DNA of 64,000 nucleotides from an uncultured bacterium (GCA_947574055.1 CANPIC010000004.1:25327-89326), one strand, 5' to 3'. Numbered from the stretch's first letter, positions 9,532-19,255 are shown. Made by a program: numbers and translations. Notes: generated from the sequence alone by a model not told the origin.

Positions 9532-10434
9532 TCAAAAATCAAGCATCCGTTTTATATTGATCATTCCCCAGCCTTGTTTGTACCACGGCTCTTTTAAATC
9601 GGTGGCTGTGTAAACCATCCTGCGCTTCACTTCACTGTTTACGGCATCAGGACATTTCTCCAGGCACAGCGCCGCTGCACCGGCAACCACAGGGGTGGAC
9701 ATGGATGTGCCGCTTTTTGCCAGATATCCGTTCTGCCATCCATACAGAGTACGCCGTACCCGGCTGTTGCAGGAGACAATATCTGTCCCCGGCGCCACGA
9801 TATCCGGCTTGCGAAGCCCTGCATCTTCCGCTTCCCTGCCGGAATAATGCTCACACAGGGAATTTCGCTCTCCGAAATATCCCCCTTCATTACAGCCCAC
9901 CGTGATCACTTTTCTGCTGTTGCCGATGGGTGAGAGCGTCCCCGGTCTGGGTCCTGCATTTCCTGCCGCCGCCACTACCACAAGCCCCTGCCCCCAGGCT
10001 TCTTCCACACCGGAGATCAGAGTTTCTTTCTGTGCACTTTTCAGTTCCAGCCCCAGGCCGATGGAAATATTCAGAATACGGATGTTCCAGTTCTTTCTGT
10101 TTTGCAGAATCCATTCAATCCCCCGCAGCATATGCTCAATCGTCCCGTCCCCGTTGCTGTTGAGCACCTTGCCCACCACCAGAGAACACTGCGGCGCAAT
10201 TCCTCTGTATTTCCCGGCGGAAAGACTGCCGTCACCTGCCAGCACTCCACAAACATGTGTTCCGTGCGAATCGTCATCATACAGCCCTGTCCTGCCGTTT
10301 ACAAAATCGGAAAAACCAACAATACGGCCACCAAAATCCGGATGCCGGGCAATTCCGGTATCCAGTACGGCCACTGTTACATGTTTTCCGGTATATCTGC
10401 CACTGCAATATACCTGCTTTCTTACTCGTAACAA
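9532..10434 (-). CDS. Subtilisin-family (S8) serine peptidase, intracellular type
   Basis: The catalytic triad is visible: Asp25 in AVLDTGIARHPDF, His57 in DSHGTHVCG and Ser244 in SGTSMSTPVVAGAAAL, with the oxyanion Asn in VVVAAAGNAGP. At 300 residues it lacks a signal peptide and a long propeptide, as in intracellular or germination-type clostridial subtilisins. The start is TTG with GGGAG six bases upstream. Its substrate is not shown by the sequence; neighbours give no clue. Confidence 0.88.
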   Translation of the reverse strand: MLRVRKQVYCSGRYTGKHVTVAVLDTGIARHPDFGGRIVGFSDFVNGRTGLYDDDSHGTHVCGVLAGDGSLSAGKYRGIAPQCSLVVGKVLNSNGDGTIEHMLRGIEWILQNRKNWNIRILNISIGLGLELKSAQKETLISGVEEAWGQGLVVVAAAGNAGPRPGTLSPIGNSRKVITVGCNEGGYFGERNSLCEHYSGREAEDAGLRKPDIVAPGTDIVSCNSRVRRTLYGWQNGYLAKSGTSMSTPVVAGAAALCLEKCPDAVNSEVKRRMVYTATDLKEPWYKQGWGMINIKRMLDF

Positions 10435-10679
10435 AATCGGCTCCCGGCTTTTTTTATTATCCTATGCCGATCACACGGAATTGTTGCTTATGGCCCGATT
10501 TTGTCGGAAGTTGTCATGCGAAATGCCGAAAAAACCGCTTTCTATCTACTTACAGACACCGGCATGGCCTGCTGACAGCCAATTCTGCCAGACCGCTTGT
10601 CCCACCCTGTACTGCGGCATTGTTTTGGTATAAAATTACGCCTTTCTGCGTACACTAGCCACCGAAAGGATGGTGCAAT

Positions 10680-10868
10680 ATGAATCTTGACAAAATCGTA
10701 TGCAACTGCCTGGGCGTAACAGCCGGTGCCATCAAAGACGCCGTTGACTGCGGCGCACATACGCTGGAAGAAGTGCAGGAAGCCACCGGGGCCGGCACGG
10801 TATGCGGCGCATGTCTGGATGACGTGAGACGCCTGGTCGATGAATTTGTGGCAGAAAGCGGCAACTGA
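10680..10868 (+). CDS. BFD-like [2Fe-2S]-binding protein
   Basis: This 62-residue protein matches the bacterioferritin-associated ferredoxin-like fold. Cys8 and Cys10 (VCNCLGV) pair with Cys42 and Cys45 (VCGACLDDV) to form the C-x-C...C-x2-C cluster site, and EEVQEATGAGTVCGAC is the family signature. Such small proteins carry electrons to iron-mobilising or nitrite/NADH-linked enzymes. An AAAGGA site precedes the start, and a bidirectional terminator follows. It is a single-gene unit facing rnpB. Confidence 0.88.
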   Translation: MNLDKIVCNCLGVTAGAIKDAVDCGAHTLEEVQEATGAGTVCGACLDDVRRLVDEFVAESGN

Positions 10869-10890
10869 TGCGCCGATAGTCCCAGATGCA

Positions 10891-10939
10891 AAAAAGCACC
10901 CGGTAAAGCCATATATGATATGGCCACCGGGTGCTTTTT
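10891..10939. terminator. Bidirectional rho-independent terminator between the BFD gene and rnpB
   Basis: AAAAAGCACCCGGT at 10891 pairs with ACCGGGTGCTTTTT at 10926-10939, and CCATAT/ATATGG forms an inner stem. There is a T run on either strand, so it can end both the plus-strand BFD transcript and the minus-strand RNase P RNA. Confidence 0.9.
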
Positions 10940-10943
10940 ACAT

Positions 10944-11296
10944 TTGCCAGGCAGGACGATAAGCCGGGTTATGTCGTGAATGATCATCTATCCAGGGCTG
11001 CTGTCACCAGCAGCCTCCAGCGACCCACCTGAAAGCAGGCCGGGCCGGCCTGTCGCTTTCGTTTCGGTCTTGCTTCGGATGGGGTTTACATATGCCCCTG
11101 CCGTTACCGGCAGGGCGGTAGTCTCTTACACTGCCCTTCCAACCTTACCAGATTTCCTGGCGGTACATTTCTGTTGCACTGTCCTTGGAGTTGCCTCCAC
11201 CGGATGTTATCCGGCATCCTGCCCTGTGAAGCCCGGACTTTCCTCACCTGCCGCCTTTCGGCGCTTGCAGCCGCGATCATTTATCCTACCTGGTCT
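10944..11296 (-). ncRNA. rnpB: RNase P RNA
   Basis: On the minus strand the region has the bacterial RNase P core. Near the 5' end is GAGGAAAGTCCGGGCTTC (around 11242-11225), in the middle ACAGAAATGTACCGCC, and near the 3' end ACATAACCCGGCTTATC. The P1 helix is formed by 11293-11284 (CCAGGTAGGA) and 10956-10947 (TCCTGCCTGG). The length of about 350 nt fits. RNase P cleaves 5' leaders from tRNA precursors and could also process the tRNA-like RNAs found at 21.8-22.1 kb. Exact ends are approximate. Confidence 0.95.
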
Positions 11297-11370
11297 GTCT
11301 CTTCTATCTGAAATCTGTCATCCACAATGCAGGGAAAGCCCCCTGGCACCTGGATGTTATCACTGGTAAC

Positions 11371-13026
11371 TCAGACATGGAATACACTGCCGCCAACAAA
11401 CTCTCTGACAATAGAGTTTTTCGGCACATCCTCACTGCTCACACCCAGGAAATATTCCAAGAATTTGAGCAGTCTCTTAGCCTCATAATACTCCGGTTCA
11501 CCCGGCTGTATACTGAACAGCAAAGGCTCTGCAAACTGTTTCAGCACGGCCAGTTCATAAATCAGCACCGAATTAAACGTAGCGTCTACACTCTCCTGAA
11601 AGGGAAAAATATTTTCTTCCTCCCCCCGCCGCACGGAGGGCCACATGGCAAGTGTCCGTTTGGCACTGCTGCCCCTCATTCTGGCATCCCGTACCAGACG
11701 CCGCAGCAGACGGCCGTCAGTCGTGGGAATCCGGTTGTGTTCATCCACATTCAGGCTGGTCAGCGCACTGATATAGATCTTATATTTGCTTTTACCCGGA
11801 AGCGAGGCTGACATCTTATCATTCAGCGCATGAATCCCTTCGATCACAAGGACATCACCCTCTCCCAGTGTCTTGTAATTCCCCTTATATTCCCGCTTGC
11901 CGATCTTAAAATTAAAGCTGGGAATTTCCACCGTCCTGCCCTCCAGCAGGGCACACATATCCGCATTGAACTTTTCCAGGTCAATGGCTTCCAGACACTC
12001 AAAATTATAATTGCCGTTTTCATCTCTGGGTGTCAGTTCTCTGTCCACAAAATAATCATCTACCGCAATGGGGTGCGGCCTTAACCCGTACGAACGAAGC
12101 TGGACGGACAGTCTGTGGGCAAATGTCGTCTTGCCAGATGAGGAAGGGCCTGCAATCATAATAAACTTGATACCGCCCCGACTCACAATATCCTGCGCGA
12201 TCTCTCCGATCCTGCGCTCCTGCAGTGCTTCCTGAACCAGTATCAGTTCTGATATGCCACCGGCACAGATCTGGTCATTCAGATCCCCTACCGTATCAAT
12301 ATCCATCATTTCCCCCCAGACGGCGGACTGGTGCAGTGTACGGAACAGGTTATCTCTGGGGGTAAAATAATCCAGAGTCTTGGGCGCATGCCGGTCAGGC
12401 AACAGCAGCATCAGACCGCTTTCATAGGAAATGACTTTAAAATATTTCACATAACCTGCTGAAGGCAGCATATAGCCGTAATAATAATCGCAGTAATCAC
12501 CCATCCGGTATACATTAACCGTAGAACTCCTTCTATAACGGAACAGCTTTCTTTTGTCCTTCATGCCATAGCGGTCAAACAGCGCCAGGGCTTCTTCCAT
12601 GGGATAGGTCGTTTTCTCAATGGGCAGATCCTCCATTACCAACTGCTGCATCCGTACATTCAGACGCTCGACCAGTGTCTCATCCACTTTAACCTGCCCC
12701 CGCAGGCTGCAGTAATATCCCTGCCCGATGGCAAATTCCACTTTGATCCACTCGATGTTTTCCCTCTCTTCCACATCATACAGTGCTTTGATCAAAAGCA
12801 TGATGGCTGTGCGTACATAGGCCTTATGCCCGGCAGAATTTTTCAGGGTGATAAACTGTACTTCACAGTCTTTCTGCACCGCTTTCATCAGTTCCGTAAT
12901 TTTTCCGTCCACAATGACCAGCCCGATCAGGCCTTCATATGCCTCCTGATATTCCTGCGCGATCTTTTCATATGTGGTGCCTGGCTCATATTGCCGCTTT
13001 TCTCCATTGATCGTAACCGTAACCAT
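11371..13026 (-). CDS. TGS-domain nucleoside kinase (uridine kinase-like)
   Basis: The 551-residue protein starts with a TGS-like domain (VTVTINGEKRQYEPGTTYEKIA) and a region resembling the N terminus of threonyl-tRNA synthetase. A kinase domain follows with the P-loop IAGPSSSGKTTFAHRL (about residue 285) and the lid region TTDGRLLRRLVRDARMRG typical of uridine/phosphoribulokinase-like enzymes. This fused architecture is conserved in clostridia; the substrate is inferred to be a nucleoside. The ATG at 13026 has GGGAGG seven bases upstream and starts the TGS domain exactly, so I reject the longer start at 13053. Confidence 0.88.
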   Translation of the reverse strand: MVTVTINGEKRQYEPGTTYEKIAQEYQEAYEGLIGLVIVDGKITELMKAVQKDCEVQFITLKNSAGHKAYVRTAIMLLIKALYDVEERENIEWIKVEFAIGQGYYCSLRGQVKVDETLVERLNVRMQQLVMEDLPIEKTTYPMEEALALFDRYGMKDKRKLFRYRRSSTVNVYRMGDYCDYYYGYMLPSAGYVKYFKVISYESGLMLLLPDRHAPKTLDYFTPRDNLFRTLHQSAVWGEMMDIDTVGDLNDQICAGGISELILVQEALQERRIGEIAQDIVSRGGIKFIMIAGPSSSGKTTFAHRLSVQLRSYGLRPHPIAVDDYFVDRELTPRDENGNYNFECLEAIDLEKFNADMCALLEGRTVEIPSFNFKIGKREYKGNYKTLGEGDVLVIEGIHALNDKMSASLPGKSKYKIYISALTSLNVDEHNRIPTTDGRLLRRLVRDARMRGSSAKRTLAMWPSVRRGEEENIFPFQESVDATFNSVLIYELAVLKQFAEPLLFSIQPGEPEYYEAKRLLKFLEYFLGVSSEDVPKNSIVREFVGGSVFHV

Positions 13027-13054
13027 ACCAAACCTCCCAGATTTATCCAGCATA

Positions 13055-13837
13055 TTATACTATATGGAATGGATTCTCCTCTTTTGCCCGCAGAATCGTC
13101 AAGTCAGCCCACGTTTGCCGTAAAAAAGTTTCCATATACGGCAAAAAGATCTGTTCCAGCCCATAATGCCCCGCGTCAATGATGCATAGCCCCATGGCAA
13201 GCGCATCAATTCCTTCATGATGACCGATATCCCCGGTGACCAGTACCTCCGCTCCTGCACTGGCTGCCTTCCCGATCACACTTTTGCCTGAACCGGGACA
13301 AATGGCTACACATGATATCTCTTTGTCTCTCTGGCCGAAGATGGCGACCCGTTCAAGCCCGAATAATTCCTTTAACCGGCAGCCAAATTCATCCAGTGGC
13401 ACTTTCCCCGGCAGATTTCCCACTCTGCCGATGCCGGCCTTTTGTTCCCCCTCCTGCCAAGTCACATCCAATACCCGGCAGTCTGATAAGCCAATCTGCT
13501 CTGCCGCCGCGCTCGCCATGCTCAATACATCAAAATTGGTATGCATGGCGTAACAGCAGATATCGTTTGCCAGCAGTTTTACCAGACGCCGCCCGATAAA
13601 ATCTCCGTCATTGATCTGCTTTCTGGCAGAAAAGATCAGCGGATGATGGGTCAGCAATAAATCCGCTCCCTGCTCCGCCGCCGCTTCCACCACCTCATCC
13701 GTGGCATCCAGCGCAAGCATCACAGTCCTGACTTCCTTATCCCATCTGCCTGTCAGCAGGCCGGGATTATCCCAGTTCTCCGCAAGGGATAAAGGCCATA
13801 TCGTTTCCAGCTTTTCCGTCAATTCCCTGCACCGCAT
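13055..13837 (-). CDS. Nif3-like dinuclear metal-binding protein
   Basis: The 260-residue protein shows the Nif3/YqfO family pattern: AENWDNPGLLTG near the start, LLLTHHPLIFSARK with the paired metal-binding His64 and His65, AMHTNFDVL, and GDIGHHEGIDALAMGLCIIDAGHYGLE near the C terminus. It lacks the PII-like middle insertion found in longer homologues. The biochemical role is not settled; a metal-dependent phosphoesterase and a GTP cyclohydrolase-like fold have been proposed. It starts inside the end of trmK (71-base overlap), the conserved Firmicutes pairing, with GGAAG upstream. Confidence 0.9.
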   Translation of the reverse strand: MRCRELTEKLETIWPLSLAENWDNPGLLTGRWDKEVRTVMLALDATDEVVEAAAEQGADLLLTHHPLIFSARKQINDGDFIGRRLVKLLANDICCYAMHTNFDVLSMASAAAEQIGLSDCRVLDVTWQEGEQKAGIGRVGNLPGKVPLDEFGCRLKELFGLERVAIFGQRDKEISCVAICPGSGKSVIGKAASAGAEVLVTGDIGHHEGIDALAMGLCIIDAGHYGLEQIFLPYMETFLRQTWADLTILRAKEENPFHIV

Positions 13838-14705
13838 CGGTACACTTCCTTTCTGAGTCCCATGGCAGTCCGGTCATCCCTTTCTCCGGATGCACACAGG
13901 TATAACATGAGAGAGCCGCCGCTCTGATCCGTGCCGACACGGTCAGTTCTTCCAGCCGTCTGCAACCGGCTCCGCCTTCTTCCCGCGCCTCCGTCAATAT
14001 CCTGTGCCTGATCGCCGCCTCCCGTTCCTCTTCCCATTGCAGAAATTCATATAGTACGGGATGCCGATTGTGCAAAAGACAGGGTCCGTATCGGTCATAT
14101 GCCTGCCGCAACAGCCCTTTGTCAGACATTTCTGTCCCTTCCGCCGCTGCCTGCGACTGAGATGGCCCCGCCTTACCTGCCATAGTATCCCTTTCCATAC
14201 TGCCGCTGCACTGCTGACCGGTAACGCAGAAAACAGCCTTCATCACCGTATAGAATTTGCCGTCCTCATGCACCATATTTTCCTGTACGATCTCATACCC
14301 CTGCTGCCGCAGATAGGTCCTGACCAGGACAAGATCAGACTGGGGCTGCAGGATCAGCCCTTTCATCCTGGCAACTTTTTCCCGTCCGTCTGCCAGTATA
14401 CGAACCGCCAGCCTGCCGCCCATACCTGCCAGGATTAGATAATCCGCCTCTTTGTATCCCAGCGCCGACACACCGTCCGAACGCCTTGTCTCTATGTATT
14501 CTTCCAGTGCAAAGGCACGGATATGCTCCCTGGCCTGCATAAGGGGTCCTTCCCTGACATCCATGGCGATTATCCTTGGACAGACCCGGCGTTCTGCCAG
14601 ATAGATCGGCACATACCCATGGTCACAGCCCACATCACATACCATACACCCGGCAGGAACCATATCCGCCACTGCCTGTAACCGTTTTGATAATTCCACT
14701 TCCAC
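13767..14705 (-). CDS. trmK: tRNA (adenine(22)-N1)-methyltransferase TrmK
   Basis: TrmK methylates A22 in the D-loop of tRNAs using SAM. The SAM-binding motif is MVCDVGCDHGYVPIYLA (residues 21-37), followed by DVREGPLMQAREHI and LILAGMGGRLAVRIL. At 312 residues it is longer than the usual 230-250; the excess is a low-complexity segment after the catalytic domain and the tail that overlaps nif3. The start codon is GTG. It lies 33 bases after rpoD. Confidence 0.88.
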   Translation of the reverse strand: MEVELSKRLQAVADMVPAGCMVCDVGCDHGYVPIYLAERRVCPRIIAMDVREGPLMQAREHIRAFALEEYIETRRSDGVSALGYKEADYLILAGMGGRLAVRILADGREKVARMKGLILQPQSDLVLVRTYLRQQGYEIVQENMVHEDGKFYTVMKAVFCVTGQQCSGSMERDTMAGKAGPSQSQAAAEGTEMSDKGLLRQAYDRYGPCLLHNRHPVLYEFLQWEEEREAAIRHRILTEAREEGGAGCRRLEELTVSARIRAAALSCYTCVHPEKGMTGLPWDSERKCTDAVQGIDGKAGNDMAFIPCGELG

Positions 14706-14738
14706 GCTCTTACCCCGGACCCATATCCGGCGCTCCTC

Positions 14739-15851
14739 CTAGTCCAGATAATCTTTCAGTTTCCGGCTTCTGCTGGGATGGCGGAGTTTCCGCAGTGCCT
14801 TTGCCTCAATCTGACGGATCCGCTCACGGGTGACATTAAATTCTTTGCCTACCTCTTCCAGCGTTCTGGCGCGGCCGTCATCCAGGCCAAACCGCAGCCG
14901 CAGCACCTTCTGCTCCCGTTCTGTCAAAGTACCCAGCACTTCCACAAGCTGCTCTTTTAAAAGGGTAAACGCAGCCGCATCCGAGGGTACCGGCACATTA
15001 TCATCCTGGATAAAATCTCCCAGATGGCTGTCCTCTTCCTCTCCGATCGGCGTTTCTAAAGATACCGGCTCCTGGGATATCTTCAAAATCTCGCGCACCC
15101 TGTCTTCCGGCATGTTCATCTCTTCCGCGATCTCTTCCGGTGTTGGTTCTCTCCCCAGTTCCTGCAGGAGCTGCCTGCTCACCCGGATCAGTTTATTGAT
15201 CGTTTCCACCATATGCACCGGAATACGGATGGTTCTCGCCTGATCGGCGATGGCCCTCGTGATGGCCTGGCGGATCCACCAGGTCGCATAGGTGGAAAAT
15301 TTATAGCCCTTGCGGTAATCAAACTTGTCCACTGCCTTGATCAGCCCCATGTTGCCCTCCTGAATCAGATCCAGAAACAGCATACCACGGCCCACATAGC
15401 GTTTGGCAATGCTGACCACAAGGCGCAGATTGGCTTCTGCCAGACGTTTTTTGGCTTCCGCATCTCCCAGTTCCATACGCTTGGCCAGGTCAATCTCCTC
15501 TTCTGCATTGAGCAGTGGCACCTTACCGATCTCTTTCAGATACATCCTCACGGGATCCTCAATACTCACCCCGTCAGGTACAGTCAGGTCGATATTTTCC
15601 ACATTGACCTCATCCTCTTCGGTCAATATGATCTCCTCTTCATCCACATCATCGTCATCGGTAATGCGCAGTACATCCACATGATTCTGTTCCAACATCT
15701 CTATGATCTGATCGAACTGCTCCTCTTCCAGAGGCATGTCCGCAAAATACTCACTGATCTCATGATATTCCAGAACATTCTTCTTCTTTTTGGCAATGTT
15801 CAAGAGTTCTTTCATCTTCTCGTCAAACTTTGCCCTTGTGTTTTCGTCCAT
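14739..15851 (-). CDS. rpoD: Primary sigma factor RpoD/SigA
   Basis: This is the housekeeping sigma subunit of RNA polymerase. All core regions are visible: 1.2 ([17 protein letters not shown]), 2.3-2.4 ([23 protein letters not shown]), 3.0-3.1 ([14 protein letters not shown]) and 4.2 ([27 protein letters not shown]). An acidic segment (DDDDVDEEE) precedes region 1.2. At 370 residues it fits Gram-positive SigA. It lies 41 bases after dnaG, the typical macromolecular-synthesis arrangement. Promoters given in this table match its consensus, TTGACA-17-TATAAT. Confidence 0.97.
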   Translation of the reverse strand: MDENTRAKFDEKMKELLNIAKKKKNVLEYHEISEYFADMPLEEEQFDQIIEMLEQNHVDVLRITDDDDVDEEEIILTEEDEVNVENIDLTVPDGVSIEDPVRMYLKEIGKVPLLNAEEEIDLAKRMELGDAEAKKRLAEANLRLVVSIAKRYVGRGMLFLDLIQEGNMGLIKAVDKFDYRKGYKFSTYATWWIRQAITRAIADQARTIRIPVHMVETINKLIRVSRQLLQELGREPTPEEIAEEMNMPEDRVREILKISQEPVSLETPIGEEEDSHLGDFIQDDNVPVPSDAAAFTLLKEQLVEVLGTLTEREQKVLRLRFGLDDGRARTLEEVGKEFNVTRERIRQIEAKALRKLRHPSRSRKLKDYLD

Positions 15852-15892
15852 TCAGTGGTCCATCCTTCCATAACTTGTTATTTATTTTTACC

Positions 15893-17668
15893 TTAATCCA
15901 GGGAAATATGCGTTTTTTTCAGTTCTTCCAGGGCCTTTTTCCCCGCAACAGCCCGGCTCAGGGCATCAAGATCGCTTCCCATACGGGCACTGTCATATTC
16001 ATAACTGTATGTTTTCACACGCACAAGGATATCATGGAATGCCTTTTCCCGCTCTTTTTTATCACGGGCCAGTTCCGGCAGCTTCGTATGAAACAGGGCC
16101 GCTGCTTCCCGTTGCTGCTGCTCCTCCTCAAACTGACTGATAATGGCAGCCGGCTGCAGGCTCCCCTGCTCTATCGCTTCAAAAAGACGCTCCGCCACCT
16201 CTCTGTACAGATCTATTGTAAAATCCCCAGGGGTAATATACTTTCTGATCTTATCATACAACCGGGGTTCTTCACTGAGCCAGGTGAGCAGCAGGCGCTG
16301 CGCCCATCTGCCGCCGTCCTTTGACGCACTTTTTTTACCGGTGGCCTTTACCGGCCGGTTTCCTCTGGCTGCAAGCGCTTCCCTGGCTGCATGATTTACC
16401 ACCAGGCTGCGCAGATTCTCATAGCCCATATGATATTTTTCCGCCACGGCCTCTATATAATTCTCCCGCTCCGCCGCTTCCGAAAACCCGCACAGCTTTC
16501 TGGCGATCTCCTGTTGAAACCGCGTCTTGCCGTCGGGATCTGACAGATCAAAATCGCGTTCCAGTATCCGCAGTTCAAAGAGAAAACTGTTCTCTGCCTG
16601 CTCCATTCGCCCGCGAAATTCTTCCGTCCCCAGATTTTTGATAAATTCATCCGGATCTTTATACGGTTCCAGATGGATGACCCGGCCCGACATGCCACAC
16701 TCTCTGAGTATTCCAATCGCACGCAGCGCCGCTTTGACCCCCGCTCCGTCGCTGTCATAAGAGAGATATACATTTTTGGTATAACGTCTGATCAGCCCTG
16801 CCTGCCCCTGGGTAAAAGCAGTGCCCAGCGATGCCACCGCCTGGCCGAAACCGGCCTGATGCATGGCGATCACATCCATATATCCCTCGCACAATATCAT
16901 ATTGTCTTCTCTGGCACTGCGGGCAAAGTTCAGCCCGTACAGATTTCTGCTCTTGTCAAAGATAGGTGTCTCCGGCGAATTCAGATATTTGGGAGTCCCT
17001 TCCCCCATCACCCGGCCGCCGAAGCCAATGACACGGTGATTCCCGTCCTGTATGGGAAACATGACACGGTTCCAGAATTTATCATGTGTGCCATGCTTTT
17101 CATCTATCGTACAAAGACCGGCTTCCTGCAACAGCTCATCCTCATACCCTTTCTGTTTTAAATATCTGGTCAGGTCATTGCTGTACTTACTGGCAAAGCC
17201 AAGTCCGAATTTATGTATTGTCTCCTTACTGAGCATCCGCCCCGTAAGATACTTCATCCCCTGCTCCCCTTCCTGCCTGCGGAGCAGATAATAGTAATAT
17301 TTTGCCGCCTCTTTACTGGCCGACAGCAGTCTGGCTCTGCGGCTCTCCTTCTGTCTGGCTTCCGGCGAATCATCAGCTTCCGGCAGTTTCACCCCTGCCC
17401 GCTCAGCCAGAGCCCTCACGGCTTCCTGAAAGGTATCATGCTCATATTCCATCAGAAACGTAAACACATTGCCTCCGGCCCCGCACCCGAAACAATAATA
17501 CATCTGCTTGTTCCTGGAGACAGAAAAGGAAGGCGATTTCTCGTTATGAAACGGACACAGGCCAAAATGGCTGCTCCCTTTCCGCTGCAGCCGGACATAC
17601 CCTGAGATTACATCCACGATATCATTTTTCATTCGGATTTCTTCTACAAGTTCCTCCGGATAGTACAT
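15893..17668 (-). CDS. dnaG: DNA primase
   Basis: DnaG makes RNA primers for replication. The N-terminal CHC2 zinc finger is CPFHNEKSPSFSVSRNKQMYYCFGC (Cys38, His41, Cys59, Cys62; shown in two parts here: CPFH near 38-41 and YCFGC near 58-62). The catalytic core has IGFGGRVMGEGTPKYLNSPET and the TOPRIM motifs LCEGYMDVIAMHQAG and YDSDGAG. A helicase-interaction domain fills the C terminus, giving 591 residues. AAAGGAAC precedes the start. Immediately upstream are the three 104-bp structured repeats. Confidence 0.96.
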   Translation of the reverse strand: MYYPEELVEEIRMKNDIVDVISGYVRLQRKGSSHFGLCPFHNEKSPSFSVSRNKQMYYCFGCGAGGNVFTFLMEYEHDTFQEAVRALAERAGVKLPEADDSPEARQKESRRARLLSASKEAAKYYYYLLRRQEGEQGMKYLTGRMLSKETIHKFGLGFASKYSNDLTRYLKQKGYEDELLQEAGLCTIDEKHGTHDKFWNRVMFPIQDGNHRVIGFGGRVMGEGTPKYLNSPETPIFDKSRNLYGLNFARSAREDNMILCEGYMDVIAMHQAGFGQAVASLGTAFTQGQAGLIRRYTKNVYLSYDSDGAGVKAALRAIGILRECGMSGRVIHLEPYKDPDEFIKNLGTEEFRGRMEQAENSFLFELRILERDFDLSDPDGKTRFQQEIARKLCGFSEAAERENYIEAVAEKYHMGYENLRSLVVNHAAREALAARGNRPVKATGKKSASKDGGRWAQRLLLTWLSEEPRLYDKIRKYITPGDFTIDLYREVAERLFEAIEQGSLQPAAIISQFEEEQQQREAAALFHTKLPELARDKKEREKAFHDILVRVKTYSYEYDSARMGSDLDALSRAVAGKKALEELKKTHISLD

Positions 17669-17687
17669 TTGGTTCCTTTCTATTAGC

Positions 17688-18008
17688 AGTTCCGCATTCC
17701 CCCTACCAGCGCAGCCCTATCCAGATCAGCTTCCAGGCTTCTTCGTCGCCTGGCTTCTGATCTCCTGCACTGTTCGGGGGCTTGCTGTTTCAGTTCCGCA
17801 TTCCCCCTACCAGCGCAGCCCTATCCAGATCAGCTTCCAGGCTTCTTCGTCGCCTGGCTTCTGATCTTCTGCACTGTTCGGGGGCTTGCTGTTCCAGTTC
17901 CGCATTCCCCCTGCCAGCGCAGCTTTCCCCAGATCAGCTTCCAGGCTTCTTCGTCGCCTGGCTTCTGATCTCCTGCACTGTTTGGGGGCTTGCTGTTTCA
18001 GTTCCGCA
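17688..18008. repeat. Three tandem 104-bp near-palindromic repeats plus a 9-bp remnant
   Basis: Units begin at 17688, 17792 and 17896, exactly 104 bases apart, and a fourth partial copy (AGTTCCGCA) starts at 18000. Copies differ at only a few positions. Each unit can fold end to end. On the minus strand, GCA-AG-CCCCC near one end pairs with GGGGG-AA-TGC near the other; CAGTGCAG pairs with CTGCGCTG; GATCAG pairs with CTGATC; and CCAGGC pairs with GCCTGG around a short loop. The array fills the gap between dgt and dnaG. The period is not a multiple of three, so it is not a continuous coding repeat. Confidence 0.93.
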
Positions 18009-18015
18009 AAGTCAA

Positions 18016-19023
18016 TCACTCGGCTCGCCAGCATCTGGGTATGTAGATTTCTTCATATCTGGCAATGGCAAAGCGGTCTGTCATCGCCCCGATATAGTCA
18101 CAGAGCACCACTTCTCTGGGTTCTCCCCGATCCATCAGCACATGATAATCCTCCGGAAGCTGTTCCATGTGTTTTCCATAATATTCATATAATGTCTCTA
18201 TCAGAACTTCCGCCTTCTTCTCATCACCTTTGGCGGAAGGGTTTGTATACAGATGTTCAAATAAAAACTGCCGCAGCTTCTGCATGGCTTCCCCGACGGG
18301 CAAAGACATACGAATATCTCCTGTGTCCGCGCTGGTGGTCACCAGATCATGAATAAAGCTGTCCAGACGTCTGCCCGCAGTATCCCCGATTACATCCGTA
18401 ATCTCCCGCGGAATGTCGCTCTCCCGCAAAATACCTGCCCGCATGGCGTCATCCATATCATGATGGATATAGGCAATCTTATCCGAGATACGGACGATCT
18501 TTCCCTCCAGTGTGCCAGGGCTTCCTTTTGTCTGGTGATTGCGGATACCGTCGCGCACCTCCCAGGTCAGGTTCAGTCCCTGTCCGTCCTTTTCCAGCAG
18601 TTCCACAATACGCACGCTCTGCTCACTGTGACAGAATCTCCGCGGACACACCTTATTCAGTGCCCGTTCTCCCGCATGGCCAAACGGCGTATGCCCCAGG
18701 TCATGACCCAATGCAATAGCCTCCACCAGATCCTCGTTAAGCCGCAGCGCCTTGGCGATGGTACGCGCATTCTGGGATACCTCAAGGGTGTGGGTCATCC
18801 TTGTCCGGTAATGATCTCCCTGCGGTGTCAGAAATACCTGCGTCTTATCCTTCAGACGCCGGAACGATTTGCTATGTAAGATCCGGTCCCTGTCTCTTTG
18901 GAATACCGGCCGGATATCACAAGGTTCCTCCGGTCTCTCACGGCCTCTGGAATCCATACTATATGTGGCATAGGGGCTTAAATATTCCTTTTCCCGAAGT
19001 TCCAGCATCTCCCGAATGGTCAT
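18016..19023 (-). CDS. dgt: dGTP triphosphohydrolase-like HD-domain dNTPase
   Basis: The enzyme family removes triphosphate from deoxynucleotides and influences dNTP pools and DNA integrity. The 335-residue protein carries the family start YATYSMDSRGR, the substrate-region motif HSKSFRRLKDKTQVF, and the HD metal-binding residues in RMTHTLEVSQNARTIA, GHDLGHTPFGHAGE and DKIAYIHHDMDDA. It stands upstream of dnaG-rpoD, as in many clostridia, and the 104-bp repeats separate it from dnaG. The true substrate (dGTP or other dNTPs) is not determined by sequence. Confidence 0.9.
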   Translation of the reverse strand: MTIREMLELREKEYLSPYATYSMDSRGRERPEEPCDIRPVFQRDRDRILHSKSFRRLKDKTQVFLTPQGDHYRTRMTHTLEVSQNARTIAKALRLNEDLVEAIALGHDLGHTPFGHAGERALNKVCPRRFCHSEQSVRIVELLEKDGQGLNLTWEVRDGIRNHQTKGSPGTLEGKIVRISDKIAYIHHDMDDAMRAGILRESDIPREITDVIGDTAGRRLDSFIHDLVTTSADTGDIRMSLPVGEAMQKLRQFLFEHLYTNPSAKGDEKKAEVLIETLYEYYGKHMEQLPEDYHVLMDRGEPREVVLCDYIGAMTDRFAIARYEEIYIPRCWRAE

Positions 19024-19200
19024 ACCGCTTCCCCCTTCGTTTTATTATTCGATACAGACTAAGGAATTTCCTTTTTTTCAATGAAAAAAAATTACGGCTC
19101 GGTGTGGCAACCGGATTTTTTCTCTGTCGCAACATGCAGAAGATACTTTACCGGCCTTCTCCAGGCACAGTTCACAGTCTCTTTCCGGAAAAATAGCAAA

Positions 19201-19226
19201 GACCGCGCACCAAACGGTACACGGTC
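19201..19226 (-). terminator. Rho-independent terminator downstream of the FliD-like gene
   Basis: On the minus strand GACCGTGTACC pairs with GGTGCGCGGTC around a GTTT loop (11 pairs, two of them G-U), followed by TTTGCTATTTTT. It lies 30 bases after the stop of the gene ending at 19256. Confidence 0.7.
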
Positions 19227-19255
19227 CTGTAATCCATACTGCTTTCTATTCGGAA

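Noticed and set aside
10980..11369. Open reading frame on the plus strand opposite RNase P RNA
   Set aside because: The region has the conserved RNase P core and P1 helix on the minus strand and no ribosome binding site for the frame.
17782..18192. Open reading frames running through the 104-bp repeats on both strands
   Set aside because: The period is not divisible by three, so the frame changes in each unit; complementary blocks explain the open frames better than coding.
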